Source: Virgisporangium aurantiacum (GTDB lineage Bacteria; Actinomycetota; Actinomycetes; Mycobacteriales; Micromonosporaceae). From it: a DNA stretch of 64,000 nt. Under the pieces are notes generated by a model. It was not told the origin of the DNA, made no database searches, and was given only the letters and a program-made list of their open reading frames with translations. The stretch lies in assembly GCF_016863635.1 (NCBI RefSeq), contig NZ_BOPG01000071.1:62001-126000 (forward strand), written 5' to 3'. The position numbers and the translations under genes are program-made. Below are positions 42,731-51,947 of this stretch, piece by piece. Numbering within the stretch: the first letter of the stretch is position 1; the number at the start of each line of letters is the position of its first letter.

Positions 42731-43425
42731 GCGGTGAGACGGTTCTGGAACTCGATGCGGTAACCAAGGTCTACGGTGAGCAGCCGCCGGTGCCGGCGCT
42801 GCGGGGGGTGTCCTTCTCCGTCGGGCGGGGCGAACTGGTGGCGATCGTCGGGCCCTCCGGTTCGGGCAAGTCCACGCTCCTGCACGTCATCGGGACGCTG
42901 GAGCGACCCAGCAGCGGCGTGGTCCGGATCGGTGGAGCCGACGCGGCGCGGCTGACCGACCGCGAGCTGTCGCTGCTGCGGGCCCGGGAGATCGGGTTCG
43001 TCTTCCAGCAGTTCTTCCTGGCCGAACATGCCACGGTGCGGGAGAACGTCGCCGACGGGCTGCTCTACGCCGGCGTCCGGGCCGCCGAGCGGTACCGGCT
43101 CGCGGATGAGGCGCTCGAACGGGTCGGCCTCTCCGATCGCGCGACGTTCAAGCCCAACAAGATCTCCGGCGGGCAGCGGCAGCGGGTCGCGATCGCCCGG
43201 GCTCTCGTCGGGCGTCCGGCGATCGTTCTCGCCGACGAACCGACGGGGAACCTCGACAGCACCACCGGGGCATCGATCATGGCGCTCATCCACGAGCTCA
43301 ACGCCGCGGGCTCCACCATCATCATGATCACCCACGACGCGGGTCTCGCCGATCAGCTCCCTCGCCGGATCCGACTGCTGGACGGTCGGGTGGTCTCCGA
43401 CACCGGCGACGGAGAGCGGCCATGA
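42727..43425 (+). CDS. MacB-type ABC transporter ATP-binding protein
   Basis: A 232-residue ATPase. Walker A is GPSGSGKST, Q-loop FVFQQFFL, signature ISGGQRQRVAIARAL, Walker B IVLADEPTGNLD, H-loop ITHDAG. The MacB/LolD class works with a four-helix permease. It overlaps the adaptor upstream and the permease downstream by 4 nt each, so the parts are made in step. Confidence 0.95.
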   Translation: MSGETVLELDAVTKVYGEQPPVPALRGVSFSVGRGELVAIVGPSGSGKSTLLHVIGTLERPSSGVVRIGGADAARLTDRELSLLRAREIGFVFQQFFLAEHATVRENVADGLLYAGVRAAERYRLADEALERVGLSDRATFKPNKISGGQRQRVAIARALVGRPAIVLADEPTGNLDSTTGASIMALIHELNAAGSTIIMITHDAGLADQLPRRIRLLDGRVVSDTGDGERP

Positions 43426-44645
43426 GCGCCAACAGCGGGCGCCTGGGGTTCCGGGACGGGCTGCGGGTGGCGAGTGTCGGGCTGCGCGCCCGGCCGCTGC
43501 GCGCCGCGCTGTCCGCGCTCGGAATCGCGATCGGAACGGCGGCGATCGTGGGCGTCCTGGGGCTGTCCTCCTCCTCGCAGGCCGGGCTGCTCGCGGAGAT
43601 CGCCCGGCTCGGCCCGAACATGCTGACCGTCGAGGCCGGGACGAGCCTCTCCGGGGGTACCGCACAGCTGCCCCGCGAGGCGCCGGCGCGGATCGCGCAC
43701 CTGGACAACGTCCAACTGGTGGCACACACCGCCCTGATGAAGGACGACAACGTCTACCGGAACCCGATGATCCCGGCGGCCAACACCGGTGGACTCCAGG
43801 TGCGGGCCGCCAGCCTGAACCTGCCCGCGGTGCTCAGAACCGTTGTCGCACGCGGCACCTGGCTCAACGAGGGCACCGCCCGCGAGCCGGTCGCGGTGCT
43901 CGGTTCGACCGCCGCGGAGCATCTTGGCATCGACCGGATCCACCCTGATCAACGGATCTGGCTGGGCGGCCAGTGGTTCAACGTCGCGGGCATTCTGGAG
44001 CCCTCGCCGCTGGAACCCGAGATCGCCAACAGCGCCCTCGTCGGTTATCCGGCCGCACAGCGGTACCTCGGCTACGTCAGCCTGGTCGGCGGTGAGGAGG
44101 AGACCGGCCCGCCGAGCTCGATCTACGTGCGCGCCGACATCGATCATGTCGCGGCGGTGCGGTCGCTGCTCGCGGAGACCGCCAACCCCGAGGCGCCGTA
44201 CGAGGTGGCCGTCAGCAAGCCCTCCGACGTGCTCACCGCCCGGGCCGCGGCCGCTGGGGCGTTCGACAGCCTGTTCCTCGGACTCGGGGTGGTGGCTCTG
44301 ATCGTGGGTGCCGTCGGTGTCGCCAACATCATGATCATATCGGTCCTGGAGCGCCGCTCGGAGATCGGCCTGCGTCGGGCCCTCGGCGCGACGCGGGGTC
44401 AGATCCGGACCCAGTTCCTCGCGGAGTCGATCCTGCTCGCCGTCGGCGGGGGCGTCGTCGGCGTGCTGGCCGGGGCCGCGGCGACCGCCGTGTACGCCGG
44501 TTCGAAGAACTGGGCCGTCGTGATCCCCGTCGAGGCGTGGTCGGGCGGCATCGTCTCGGCCATCCTGATCGGCGCGTTGGCCGGCCTGTTGCCGGCCCTT
44601 CGAGCGTCCCGGATGCCACCGACCGTGGCGTTGCGGACGGTGTAG
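43422..44645 (+). CDS. MacB-type ABC transporter permease
   Basis: A 407-residue permease with the MacB layout: an N-terminal helix (LRAALSALGIAIGTAAIVGV), a large outer MacB_PCD domain (about 60-260), and three C-terminal helices with the coupling segment SVLERRSEIGLRRALGATRG. Together with the overlapping ATPase, adaptor and lipoprotein it makes an export or mechanotransmission system for an unknown substrate. The final residues end the operon; an antiparallel gene ends 11 nt beyond. Confidence 0.95.
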   Translation: MSANSGRLGFRDGLRVASVGLRARPLRAALSALGIAIGTAAIVGVLGLSSSSQAGLLAEIARLGPNMLTVEAGTSLSGGTAQLPREAPARIAHLDNVQLVAHTALMKDDNVYRNPMIPAANTGGLQVRAASLNLPAVLRTVVARGTWLNEGTAREPVAVLGSTAAEHLGIDRIHPDQRIWLGGQWFNVAGILEPSPLEPEIANSALVGYPAAQRYLGYVSLVGGEEETGPPSSIYVRADIDHVAAVRSLLAETANPEAPYEVAVSKPSDVLTARAAAAGAFDSLFLGLGVVALIVGAVGVANIMIISVLERRSEIGLRRALGATRGQIRTQFLAESILLAVGGGVVGVLAGAAATAVYAGSKNWAVVIPVEAWSGGIVSAILIGALAGLLPALRASRMPPTVALRTV

Positions 44646-44656
44646 CCCATTGCCGG

Positions 44657-45382
44657 TCAGCCGGGTTGGTAGATGCCCACGACGGCCTGGCCGGACCGGG
44701 CGGTGAACGGGCCGGATCGGAGGATCTCACCGCCGACGCGTGGTTCGTACCTCGCCTCGGGCGTGCCGACCCGGACGGTGATGGTCATCGGCTCGTTCAG
44801 GCGGACCGGGGTGTCCGCCTGGATCATGTTGTGAACGTGCTGCCACCAGCGGCGCTGCTCGTCGTCGGTGGCTGGTCGGTCGGGAAGGGCGGACCGGCCG
44901 GATTCCTGGTTGCAGGTGGCGACCCCGTAGGGCAGGCGGCTGCCGTTGATCAGGATTTCGATCTGGTACTCGGTGGGGACGGGGGTGGTGGCGCAGTCCA
45001 TGGAGATGGAGAAGTTCCATTGCCGGGGGGTGAAGAGCAGCGTGAACTCCCCGTGGCCCGGTGACAGCGGTTCGAGCTTCTGCAGGACGAGGGACTGTCC
45101 GCGGTTGTGGGCGGGCAGCGTCAACGGCGGGGCCGAGGTGGGTGGCGTGGCCGATTCACCGACGGTCGTCGGCGGTTCGTCGGTGGTCGCCGACCGTGGC
45201 CAGGTGATCGCGGTACCGGTCAACGCGGCGAGGGCGAGGACGGTGCCGGCTGCCGCGGCGCCCACCCTTCTGTTCCGGCGCCGGACGAGCCGGTGTCGGA
45301 TCTGGTCGAGGTGCCCTGCCGGGACCGCCCGGCCCCGGCTGCGTTCGTCCATGAGGTCGCGGAGCGTGTCGTCGAGTGACAT
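44657..45382 (-). CDS. Single-pass membrane protein partner of SigE-type sigma factor
   Basis: A 241-residue protein. The cytoplasmic start (SLDDTLRDLMDERSRGRAVP, with RRRNRRV before the helix) is followed by one membrane helix at about 39-60 and an outer domain of about 165 residues with two cysteines (MDCATTP, ATCNQE). Position and topology match the protein beside the other SigE factor (2891-3754), although the outer domains look unrelated. It probably senses an envelope signal for the sigma factor just upstream. No zinc anti-sigma motif. Confidence 0.8.
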   Translation of the reverse strand: MSLDDTLRDLMDERSRGRAVPAGHLDQIRHRLVRRRNRRVGAAAAGTVLALAALTGTAITWPRSATTDEPPTTVGESATPPTSAPPLTLPAHNRGQSLVLQKLEPLSPGHGEFTLLFTPRQWNFSISMDCATTPVPTEYQIEILINGSRLPYGVATCNQESGRSALPDRPATDDEQRRWWQHVHNMIQADTPVRLNEPMTITVRVGTPEARYEPRVGGEILRSGPFTARSGQAVVGIYQPG

Positions 45383-45397
45383 GGGTTCCTCCTCGGA

Positions 45398-45928
45398 TCA
45401 GGCGTGGGTGCGGGGGAGCTGGGCGTCGGCGGACGGTCGGTACGGGGAGACGACCGCGCGGAGCCTGGCCAGGGCACGGCTGGCCTGGCTGCGTACGCCT
45501 CCCACCCCGATTCCGAGCACGTCGGCGATCTGTTCGTCGCTGAGGTCCTCGAAGTAGCGCAGCACCAGAACGGCCCGCTGACGCGGTGGGAGCTCGCCGA
45601 GCTGTCGCCACAGCCGGTCGCGCTCGTCGACGGCGTTCGTCTGGTCCGGCGTCCGCGGGCTGGCCGCGTGGTCGACGAGGTCACCGGCGGCGATCTCGCC
45701 GATCCACCGGCGTCGTCGCCAGGACAGGTGTGTCGTCACCATGACGCGCCGGACGTAGCCGTCCGGGCTGCCCGAGTCGAGGCGGTCCCAGGCCGACCAC
45801 GCCTTGACCAGCGTCGTCTGGACGAGGTCCTCCGCGATCTGCCAGTCCCGGGTGAGCAGGTACGCGAGGCGCAGCAAATGGGGTGACCGCGCGGTTACAT
45901 ACTCGTCGAAGCCCGTCCGGTCCCGCAC
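45398..45928 (-). CDS. SigE-family ECF RNA polymerase sigma factor
   Basis: A 176-residue ECF sigma factor: region 2 with FDEYVTARSPHLLRLAYLLT and AEDLVQTTLVKAWSAW, region 4 with LPPRQRAVLVLRYFEDLSDE and IADVLGIGVGGVRSQASRAL. I prefer GTG 45928, because GGAGG lies 6 nt upstream and the protein then begins MRDRTGFDEYV, as in the family; the longer GTG 45943 start would bury that ribosome site in the gene. The membrane partner gene starts 15 nt downstream. I see no GGAAC-type box upstream, unlike the first SigE locus. Confidence 0.9.
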   Translation of the reverse strand: MRDRTGFDEYVTARSPHLLRLAYLLTRDWQIAEDLVQTTLVKAWSAWDRLDSGSPDGYVRRVMVTTHLSWRRRRWIGEIAAGDLVDHAASPRTPDQTNAVDERDRLWRQLGELPPRQRAVLVLRYFEDLSDEQIADVLGIGVGGVRSQASRALARLRAVVSPYRPSADAQLPRTHA

Positions 45929-46012
45929 GATCGCCTCCGTCACATGGACAACCCGTGCTACCCACTACGCCGAAGCCGGCCGGAACCGTTGCATGCCGCG
46001 GTGGTGTCGCCG

Positions 46013-46906
46013 TCAGCGGCTTTCCGGGTGGGCGGCGCCGCGCAGGAGCCTGTGGTCGGACAGGCCCGGTTCGACCGCGTCACCGCGGACGGTGTGGAAG
46101 TCGGCCGTCGTCACGAAGATGTTGTCGAACTTGCGGTCACCGGCGACGGTGCCTTCACCGGACCGGCATTCGGAGACCCCGGCGGCCAGGCAGTCCGCGG
46201 TGAAGTGGTCGCGGTCGTTCTCGTCGACCTCGGCGAAGGTGCCCGTGCCCGCGGTTCCGGCGCGGATCGGGCCGAGCACGGTGTCGGTGAACGGATCCGC
46301 GTTGACGTCGGCGCCGATCAGCACGGGGGACGCACCGGCCCAGCCGCCGATGTGCGCCATGACCTGTGCGGCGCCGTTGTCGGGCAGGATGTACTGGGCG
46401 AGGTGGGTGGTGCAGGCGAGCGTGACCCGGTTGTCGATCGTCCCGCGGGCACAGAGGACGGCGCGCAGCTCGGTGCCGGCGGGAACGGTCAGGTTGCCGA
46501 CCAGTCGATCGACCGGACCGGTCGTCTTGACCAGTACGCCGAGGCCGAAGCGGCTGTCGGCGTTCCACTTCGTGCAGCCCGGGGTCGCCTGAACCGTCGA
46601 CGACCACACCGCGCGGTATCCGGGCAGCGCGTCGCGCAGCGCGATCCACTGCCCGAGGCACAGCTCCTGGAGCATCACGGCGTCCGCGTCCCACGCGGTG
46701 ATCTGCCGCTTCATCTCGGTGGTCCAGGCCGACAGGCTCAACGGGCTCTGGCAGGTGCTCGCACCGCACACGTTGTACGAGATCGTGCGCACGGGTCCGG
46801 CCGTACCCGGTGACACGACGTCCGCGTGGGCGGCGGGTGCGAGCACCGCCGTGCCGATGGCGACCAGCAACACCAGTACCGCCGGGAACCGGCCAAGATC
46901 TCTCAT
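46013..46906 (-). CDS. Secreted endonuclease/exonuclease/phosphatase-family protein
   Basis: A 297-residue exported EEP-fold hydrolase (DNase I / sphingomyelinase-like fold). It has a signal peptide at 1-28 (RFPAVLVLLVAIGTAVLA), then the fold motifs TISYNVCG (Asn), MLQELCLG (metal-binding Glu), GADVNADP (Asp/Asn pair) and a final GLSDHRLL (catalytic Asp-His). Six or more cysteines suggest disulphides. It could cut extracellular nucleic acid or phospholipid. It starts 10 nt after the DJ-1-like gene and so is likely third in the MBL/DJ-1/EEP operon. Confidence 0.85.
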   Translation of the reverse strand: MRDLGRFPAVLVLLVAIGTAVLAPAAHADVVSPGTAGPVRTISYNVCGASTCQSPLSLSAWTTEMKRQITAWDADAVMLQELCLGQWIALRDALPGYRAVWSSTVQATPGCTKWNADSRFGLGVLVKTTGPVDRLVGNLTVPAGTELRAVLCARGTIDNRVTLACTTHLAQYILPDNGAAQVMAHIGGWAGASPVLIGADVNADPFTDTVLGPIRAGTAGTGTFAEVDENDRDHFTADCLAAGVSECRSGEGTVAGDRKFDNIFVTTADFHTVRGDAVEPGLSDHRLLRGAAHPESR

Positions 46907-46916
46907 CGATCGAGTA

Positions 46917-47852
46917 TCACCTATGCCTCTCGCGGGCGCCGGTGTGTTCGACCGTCAAACCGATGGTGAAGACCTCGTCCCGTATCGATCGAACGTCGAC
47001 CGCGCCGTGCCACTTGATGCCCTCGTCATCGGTGAACTCCCAGCCGCCCGTGTCGGTCGAGTTCCGTGCCACCCACTCACCGGCGCCCAGTTGGGCACCG
47101 ACCAGCCTCACCAGCTCCACCGCCGAGGACGCGCCCCGCACCTCCCACCTGACCTCCCACTCACGTGCCGAGCCTTCGGTGCTGAGCACCGTGGCGGACA
47201 CGCCCGGCGGAGTGTCCAGGAGCAGATTCCTGCGAAAGACGGTCCGGATGTGCCGGTCGGCGAGGTTGGCTCGGGCATAGGTGGAGTCGGGTTGCCAGTC
47301 GTACTCCATGTTGAGCGCCACCATCTGCGCGCGTCCCCTCCCGAACAGCTTCGAGACCAGGTGCAGTGAGCCGTCTATTCCGGAAGAGATGCCAGCGGTG
47401 GTGATGAACTTGCCGTTGTCCGCATAGCGCTGGTCGCGGACGACCGTGACCGTCGGCGCAATGGCCGACAGACCGTCCTGCAGGTCATAGAACGTCGTCG
47501 CGGTGAGACCGTCCAACAGACCGGTCTTCGCCAGAATGTACGCTCCGTTGCAGACCGACATCACGTACTCGGCGCGCTCCGATCTCTTCTGGATCCATCG
47601 GATCACACTCGGGTTCTCCTGCGTGGGCCCGACCTCGCCGCCCGGGATGAGCAGCACGTCGGCTGCCGGCGCATTGTCCATCGCGTAGTGCGGCATGACC
47701 CTCATGCCCATCGCGGTCGTGATCATCTCCGGCTCCACCGCGACGGTGAAGACCTCCATTCCCGCCTGGCCGAGGACCTCGTACGGGCCGGTGTAGTCGA
47801 TGATCTGGACGCCATCGAAGAGCAGAATCGCGACCTTCCTGCGATCAGGCAT
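46917..47852 (-). CDS. DJ-1/PfpI-family protein with extra C-terminal domain
   Basis: A 311-residue protein. Residues 5-190 form the DJ-1/PfpI fold (VAILLFDGVQIIDYTGPYEV with E25) and the nucleophile elbow C101 in SVCNGAYILA. This is the group found in GATase1-like AraC regulators and isonitrile hydratase, but no helix-turn-helix follows. A further ~100-residue domain (about 205-311) contains TVFRRNLLLDTPPGVSAT and WEFTDDEGIKWHG and is unfamiliar to me. Possible activities include hydratase, deglycase or glyoxalase. It starts 12 nt after the metallo-hydrolase gene. Confidence 0.85.
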   Translation of the reverse strand: MPDRRKVAILLFDGVQIIDYTGPYEVLGQAGMEVFTVAVEPEMITTAMGMRVMPHYAMDNAPAADVLLIPGGEVGPTQENPSVIRWIQKRSERAEYVMSVCNGAYILAKTGLLDGLTATTFYDLQDGLSAIAPTVTVVRDQRYADNGKFITTAGISSGIDGSLHLVSKLFGRGRAQMVALNMEYDWQPDSTYARANLADRHIRTVFRRNLLLDTPPGVSATVLSTEGSAREWEVRWEVRGASSAVELVRLVGAQLGAGEWVARNSTDTGGWEFTDDEGIKWHGAVDVRSIRDEVFTIGLTVEHTGARERHR

Positions 47853-47864
47853 CGGTCCTCTCCT

Positions 47865-49400
47865 TCAGATCTGTGTTGCCCGGAACGGCTCGTAGCCGCG
47901 ATAGCCCGCCAACGCCAGCGCGCGGCGGAATTCCTCGCTGGTGACGACGCGCCTGTTGTGCCCTTCGAGGAGCGCCGTGAAGTCGTCGATGCCAAGCGAT
48001 TTCAGCTTCTCGGCGAACTCGATGCCGATCGGCATCGCCGGATTCACGCCACCTCCGGTCGCCGGCGAGATGAAGACGTCGGCCTGCCAGACGATCCCGT
48101 GGATGGGCAGGTGCACGATGGTGAGCTCCGCCGAATGGGCGTTCGGGCCGACGTCGTGGAGCACCATGGTCTGGGTGCCGTCGGAGATCGTGTGTTTGTC
48201 GCGGAACTCCTCGATCGCGGGGCCGCTGTCCGGGGCGAGGTACGGGTCCGGCGAGATGGTCCGGCGCACCTGTGCCAGCCGGCGATAGAACTCGACGTGG
48301 CCGGGCGTGGTGAGCAGGGTTGCGCCGGCGTGGAAGTACGCTCGCGCGCCGCCGCCATGGTCGCCATGGGTGTGGCTCGGCACCACGTAGCGCACCGGCT
48401 TGTCCGGGAAGGCGTCGCGGAGCGCCGCGATGGTCGAGTCGGCGATGCGGAAACTGTCCGGGCAATCGACCACCGCGAGGAAATCACGGAACTCGACGAT
48501 CATCACGCCGTCCACCTGGGTGTCCAGGTAGACGCCGTCGGCGACCTTCTGCAGGCGTGCGGCCGCCTCCGTCTTCTGCGGCTGCGAATAGCCGGGCGGT
48601 ATCTCGAACTGGTCGTCCGCGAGCGCGGTGTCCGTGCGATAGTCCAGGTCGAGTTCGCGGGCGATCTCGTGGTTGAACCAGTCCGTTCGGCGGGTAGGGA
48701 AGTACACGCCGCGGATCGCGTGCCAGTCGGAGTACTCGACCCGGTCGGTCACGTCGCCGTAGACGCCGTCATCGTGGATCCACTCGAATCCGCTGAACGC
48801 ACCGCTGTCCGCGTCCACCAGCAGGGTGATGGTGGCCCTGTCGCGCTGGGTCCAGGCCAACGCGTGCATGGGCCTGCCGTCGCGCACGGTGTTGCCCAGC
48901 GAACGCAGGTTGATGCCGCTGTCCCACGCGTCCAGCAGCATCAGCGGCGGAATCCAGCGCGGGATCAGGGCCCACGGGCCATCGGCGTCGCGCCCGGAGA
49001 AGGTGGCGATGATCTCGCTGCCGTGATGGTTGCGGGCGGGTTCCCAGTGCGCGCCATGGTCGCCGTTCAGCGCCCAGGCGCCGCCGAACCGGCCGATACC
49101 GGGGTACGACGTGTAGTTCTCGGCGAACATCCGCTCGCCCGCACGGTCGACGATGACGGTGCCGCTGGCGGGTTCCCGGTCCCAGGGCGGGAACGCCCGT
49201 CGGCTCTGGTTGATCATGTTGCGATGGCCGGTGTAGCTCAGCGAGACGTTGCGCAGACGGCGGATGTCGGCTGAACCGCCGGCGACCTCGATCGCGCGTG
49301 CCAGCGCCGTGCGCGCCTGCCGGTAGGAGTGCAGGGTGAATTCGGCCGCGGCGGCCACGACGCCCGGTGGCCGGGCCGGCGCGCGTAGGATGCCTTTCAT
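47865..49400 (-). CDS. Metallo-beta-lactamase-fold hydrolase with N-terminal extension
   Basis: A 511-residue protein. The C-terminal half is a metallo-beta-lactamase fold with VPSHTHGDHGGG (HxHxDH zinc motif), a downstream His in TTPGHVEF, Asp in VWQADVFIS and His in LLEGHNRR. The N-terminal ~280 residues (HSYRQARTALARAIEVAGG, FPPWDREPASG) form a separate beta-rich region like those of actinobacterial and proteobacterial MBL hydrolases of unknown substrate. ATG 49400 is favoured over an upstream TTG. First gene of an operon with DJ-1 and EEP proteins, divergent from an AraC regulator only 35 nt away. Confidence 0.88.
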   Translation of the reverse strand: MKGILRAPARPPGVVAAAAEFTLHSYRQARTALARAIEVAGGSADIRRLRNVSLSYTGHRNMINQSRRAFPPWDREPASGTVIVDRAGERMFAENYTSYPGIGRFGGAWALNGDHGAHWEPARNHHGSEIIATFSGRDADGPWALIPRWIPPLMLLDAWDSGINLRSLGNTVRDGRPMHALAWTQRDRATITLLVDADSGAFSGFEWIHDDGVYGDVTDRVEYSDWHAIRGVYFPTRRTDWFNHEIARELDLDYRTDTALADDQFEIPPGYSQPQKTEAAARLQKVADGVYLDTQVDGVMIVEFRDFLAVVDCPDSFRIADSTIAALRDAFPDKPVRYVVPSHTHGDHGGGARAYFHAGATLLTTPGHVEFYRRLAQVRRTISPDPYLAPDSGPAIEEFRDKHTISDGTQTMVLHDVGPNAHSAELTIVHLPIHGIVWQADVFISPATGGGVNPAMPIGIEFAEKLKSLGIDDFTALLEGHNRRVVTSEEFRRALALAGYRGYEPFRATQI

Positions 49401-49435
49401 GACGGCCAAGCCTGAGGCCGTCGGAGGTCCTGGTC

Positions 49436-50293
49436 TTGAACAAACGCAAGGTGGACTGCGACTGCCGCCGCCGGCGAGATCTCGCGGTCGGCGAGTTCTA
49501 CGGCGATGTGGTGCGCAGACAGGCCTCCCCGCAGTTCGTGCTCTCCGAACTCCACCATGCCCGCGGGCGCGAACTGCCGACGCACACGCACCAGACGGCC
49601 TACTTCAGCCTGCTGATCGAGGGGCACTATGCGGAGACCTTCGATGGCCGACGCCACGAGTACGACCCGTTGACCGTCTGGTGGCACCGTCCGGGCGTGG
49701 TTCACGATGATGTGGTCGGGCACAGTGGCGGCCGCTTCTTCAACGTCGAACTGACCCGGGAAGGGACGGACGTGCTGGCCGAAGCCGGGCCGGCACGCCG
49801 CGACTTCCACGAACACGGGACGCGTGTCGTCTGGCTCGCCTGTCGGCTGTTGCGCGAACTTCGACACTGGCAGCCGTGCTCCGCACTGGTCGCCGAGGAT
49901 CTGGCTCTGGAACTGGCCGGGTGCGCACTGCGGAATCCCGGATGGCCGACGTCGCCGCAACCGGCGTGGCTCGGTCGGGTGATGCAGAAGCTGCATGACG
50001 AACCGGCCAGACGTCACTACACCTCGGTTCTCGCACACGAGGCCGGCGTGCATCCGGTCTATCTGGCATCGGTGTTCCGGCGCATCCATCAGCGGACCAT
50101 CGGCGAGTACCTGCGCGCGTTGCGCGTCCGCCAGGCCGCGAACCTGCTGCGCCGCGCCGACCTACCGCTCGCGCAGGTCGCGGTGGCACTCGGTTTCGCC
50201 GACCAGGCCCACTTCACCCGCATCTTCGGCGATATCGTCGGCATGACGCCGAGCGCGTTCCGTCAGCTGTTACGCCCGCGCGGGTCGGGTTGA
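49436..50293 (+). CDS. AraC-family regulator (TTG start)
   Basis: A 285-residue AraC regulator. The N-terminal cupin-like sensor has ELPTHTHQTAYFSLLIEGHY and the metal-type WWHRPGVVHDD. The C-terminal double helix-turn-helix is at about 190-280 (LAHEAGVHPVYLASVFRR and LAQVAVALGFADQAHFTRIF). The start is TTG 49436, with GGAGG at 49423-49427; no ATG or GTG fits as well. It shares a very short promoter gap with the divergent MBL operon and most likely controls it. Confidence 0.9.
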   Translation: MNKRKVDCDCRRRRDLAVGEFYGDVVRRQASPQFVLSELHHARGRELPTHTHQTAYFSLLIEGHYAETFDGRRHEYDPLTVWWHRPGVVHDDVVGHSGGRFFNVELTREGTDVLAEAGPARRDFHEHGTRVVWLACRLLRELRHWQPCSALVAEDLALELAGCALRNPGWPTSPQPAWLGRVMQKLHDEPARRHYTSVLAHEAGVHPVYLASVFRRIHQRTIGEYLRALRVRQAANLLRRADLPLAQVAVALGFADQAHFTRIFGDIVGMTPSAFRQLLRPRGSG

Positions 50294-50402
50294 TCCCCGA
50301 CAACGCACCGGGTCATTGGAGTATCGCTGTTGGCGATGATTCCGATCGCAATCAATCGCTTTTCATGACGCGCGACGTGCGGCACAGTCAGTTCGGCTGC
50401 CG

Positions 50403-50422
50403 CTTGGTAGCTACTCACCAAG
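50403..50422 (+). promoter_or_regulatory. Inverted repeat overlapping a ribosome binding site
   Basis: CTTGGT (50403-50408) and ACCAAG (50417-50422) are inverted with 8 nt between, and the right arm runs into AAGGAG of the next gene's ribosome site. It could be an operator or an RNA hairpin that limits translation. Confidence 0.4.
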
Positions 50423-50431
50423 GAGCAGTAC

Positions 50432-50941
50432 ATGGCAGAGTCAGAGCCGACTCCCCAGCAATTGTCCAGCCCTCGCGGCACACCCCTGACGGCTCTCAGC
50501 TGGGCGGACGTACGCACGCGGGTGGCCGGGGCCGACGACTTCCTACTCGCGACCACCGACCCGGACGGGCGGCCGCACGTGGTGCCGGTGCTGGGCGTAT
50601 GGCTCGAAGAGTCGGTCTGTTTCGCCACCTTCCAGCAGTCCCGCAAGACCCGCAACCTCGTGCGCAACAACGGCTGCGCGGTCACGGTGCCCGGTCATGA
50701 CGTCGACCTGGTTCTCGAAGGCGCCGCCCATCTCGTTCGGAACGCAGCCAGGCTGCAAAGGATCGCCGACCTGTTTCCGGCCAAGTATCCGTGGTGGCAC
50801 CCGTTCGTCAGAGACGGCGAGTTCTACGATCCGGCCGACACCGCCCTCAGCGATCCTCGACATGTCTACGCGGTTGAGCCGGCGCAGGTGTTCGCATTCG
50901 GCAAGGAGGACGGATTCAGCGCCACCCGCTGGCGCTTCTAG
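50432..50941 (+). CDS. Pyridoxamine 5'-phosphate oxidase-fold flavoprotein
   Basis: A 169-residue split-barrel FMN-type protein. The fold opens with FLLATTDPDGRPHVVPVLGV, followed by SVCFATFQQSRKTRNLVRNN, the usual cofactor-facing strand and helix, and ends with EDGFSATRWRF, typical of actinomycete PNPOx-like and F420-dependent family members. Cofactor (FMN or F420) and substrate cannot be told. The ATG has AAGGAG 7 nt upstream. Convergent with the AraC gene that follows. Confidence 0.88.
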   Translation: MAESEPTPQQLSSPRGTPLTALSWADVRTRVAGADDFLLATTDPDGRPHVVPVLGVWLEESVCFATFQQSRKTRNLVRNNGCAVTVPGHDVDLVLEGAAHLVRNAARLQRIADLFPAKYPWWHPFVRDGEFYDPADTALSDPRHVYAVEPAQVFAFGKEDGFSATRWRF

Positions 50942-50965
50942 ATGCTCCGACCGCGCCTGGGCCGG

Positions 50966-51928
50966 TCACCGCAGCAGGTCGACGTCGCCGACCGCGGCCC
51001 GGTACCGGCCCGGCGCCTGGCCCACCGTGCGTTTGAACGCCCGCGCGAACGCGAACTCGGAGTCGTAGCCGACCCGATGGGCGATCTCCCGCAGCGGATG
51101 GCGTTCCTCGCGCAACAACCGGGAGGCGACGGACATGCGCCAGGAGGTCAGGTACGTCATGGGCGCCTGGCCGGTCAGCTTGACGAACCGGCGGGTGAAT
51201 GCGGTCCGGTGTGCCCCGACCGCGCGGGCGAGCGAATCGACACCCCACGGGCGGCCGGGTTCGCGGTGCATGAGGGCGAGCGCGCTGCCGACCACCGGGT
51301 CGTACAGCGCGCCCACCCAGCCGTCGGCGGCCGTGCTCCGCTCGGCCAGCCAGGCCCGCAGGACGTAGACGAACAGCAGCTCGACCAGCGGTGTGATCAC
51401 CGCGCCGGCGCCGGGGTCGGCGCGGTCGACCTCGTCGGACAGCAGGTCCACCGCCGCGGCCAGCCCCGTGCCGCGGGCCTGCGCCGCGGTGATGTGGACC
51501 ACCGGCGGAAGGGTCGCCGTGAGCGGGTGCAGGAGCCCGTCCAGCAGATAGCCGCCGCACAGCAGGCTGGTCTCCGGGCCCGAACCGTCGAGGATCAATT
51601 CCCGCACGGGGACCTCTCCCAACGGGCCACCGAGGATCTCGGTCAACAGCCGCACCGGCGAACCCGGCGTGTCGACCATGGCGAACGCCGACCCTGACGG
51701 GAGGAGCACGACGTCTCCGCCGGTGAGGTGGATCGGTTCGCCGCCCTCCGGCATCAGCCAGCACGCACCGGAGGTCACCACCTGGAAACTGGCCACGCGC
51801 ATGGCCGGTACGCCGAACCCCCACGGAGCGCGGAACAGGTTGCGGCTGTACACCGCGGTGTTGCGCCGGGTGGTGCCGACGACGTCGGCCACGATGTCGG
51901 CCACCGGATCGCCAACCATGCTCACCAT
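50966..51928 (-). CDS. AraC-family regulator (cupin_6 type)
   Basis: A 320-residue AraC regulator with the AraC_binding/cupin_6 N-domain (FRAPWGFGVPAMRVASFQVV, then GGDVVLLPSGSAFAM). The C-terminal helix-turn-helix pair is LARAVGAHRTAFTRRFVKLT and EIAHRVGYDSEFAFARAFKR. Proteins of this type commonly control nearby oxidoreductase or NmrA-like genes, two of which lie directly upstream on the same strand (19-nt gap). It is probably the last gene of that operon. Confidence 0.92.
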   Translation of the reverse strand: MVSMVGDPVADIVADVVGTTRRNTAVYSRNLFRAPWGFGVPAMRVASFQVVTSGACWLMPEGGEPIHLTGGDVVLLPSGSAFAMVDTPGSPVRLLTEILGGPLGEVPVRELILDGSGPETSLLCGGYLLDGLLHPLTATLPPVVHITAAQARGTGLAAAVDLLSDEVDRADPGAGAVITPLVELLFVYVLRAWLAERSTAADGWVGALYDPVVGSALALMHREPGRPWGVDSLARAVGAHRTAFTRRFVKLTGQAPMTYLTSWRMSVASRLLREERHPLREIAHRVGYDSEFAFARAFKRTVGQAPGRYRAAVGDVDLLR

Positions 51929-51947
51929 CTTCGTCGTCGCCGGCCCG

